This document shows, in pieces, positions 61,643 to 61,722 of a stretch of 61,722 nt of DNA. The first letter of the stretch is position 1, and each line of letters begins with the position of its first letter. Origin of the DNA: Methanolinea sp. (GTDB lineage Archaea; Halobacteriota; Methanomicrobia; Methanomicrobiales; Methanospirillaceae); contig JADFDO010000013.1 of assembly GCA_018262855.1 (NCBI GenBank), forward strand, positions 1 through 61,722, read 5' to 3'. Position numbers and translations under genes: made by a program. A model generated the notes under the pieces. It ran no database searches and was not told the origin of the DNA. It saw only the letters and a list, made by a program, of their open reading frames with translations.

Positions 61643-61722
61643 CATGGAATTAAATGCCATAAAATCCCTGAAAAAAAGGAGTTGGGTTAAAAGAGTCTAA
61701 TTGAGATAATCCACATATAAAA

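Noticed and set aside
1-61722. CRISPR arrays, insertion sequences, phage genes or plasmid origin
   Set aside because: No regularly spaced repeats, transposase, integrase or phage structural gene was seen; gene content is that of a stable chromosome.

Overview
The window is chromosomal DNA of a methanogenic archaeon, most likely of the order Methanomicrobiales (inference from gene content; no database search was possible). Direct signs are an archaeal histone, replication factor C large subunit, GatDE, archaeal S-adenosylmethionine synthetase, Spt5, the ribosomal stalk operon uL11-uL1-P0-P1, archaemetzincin, MptE of methanopterin synthesis and two methanogenesis marker proteins. Promoters are archaeal (TATA boxes). 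Many start codons are ATG, GTG or TTG preceded by Shine-Dalgarno sequences, and operons are packed with 4-base stop/start overlaps. There is no CRISPR array, transposase or phage gene.

Layout. 1-7.6 kb: a truncated gene, a strong candidate for a free-standing structured RNA (468-630), and sensory or accessory genes (three response-regulator proteins including a hybrid kinase, AIM24-like, TspO, chagasin-like inhibitor, unknown membrane protein). 7.6-8.07 kb: a 500-base gene-free stretch with several inverted repeats. 8-17.6 kb (minus strand): DUF2070 membrane protein, PfkB sugar/nucleoside kinase, UPF0212, nitroreductase, a helical unknown, an RGG-rich DUF5350 protein, gatE, gatD, argH and an HTH regulator. 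17.7-20.6 kb: an ABC importer whose binding protein appears circularly permuted. 20.6-27.4 kb: ribosomal protein uL16, then the tightly coupled fumAB-korDABC-sucCD operon, which would carry malate to 2-oxoglutarate through the reductive TCA arm once a fumarate reductase (not in the window) is added.

27.5-38.2 kb: zinc-ribbon protein, O-methyltransferase-like protein, SAM synthetase followed by hisG-hisA-hisB, HEAT-repeat protein, histone, two methanogenesis markers, rfcL, UPF0146 and archaemetzincin. 38.4-44 kb (minus strand): dtdA-ftsZ-secE-spt5, then uL11-uL1-P0-P1. 44-50 kb: a PEGA surface protein, then a 58-residue four-cysteine protein coupled to two MoeA paralogues, a LOG-like protein and an aldehyde dehydrogenase. 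50.5-59.8 kb: ileS, thg1, PRC-barrel protein, site-2 protease with CBS domains, and an operon of a DHH/TrkA-N protein, mptE and a radical SAM protein. 59.9 kb to the end: tRNA-Lys(CTT) and two exported repeat proteins.

The observations most worth following are the circularly permuted ABC binding protein, the TATA-driven GC-rich RNA at 468-630, the inverted-repeat-flanked segment at 7580-7898, the small cysteine protein before moeA, and the coupling of a radical SAM enzyme to mptE.
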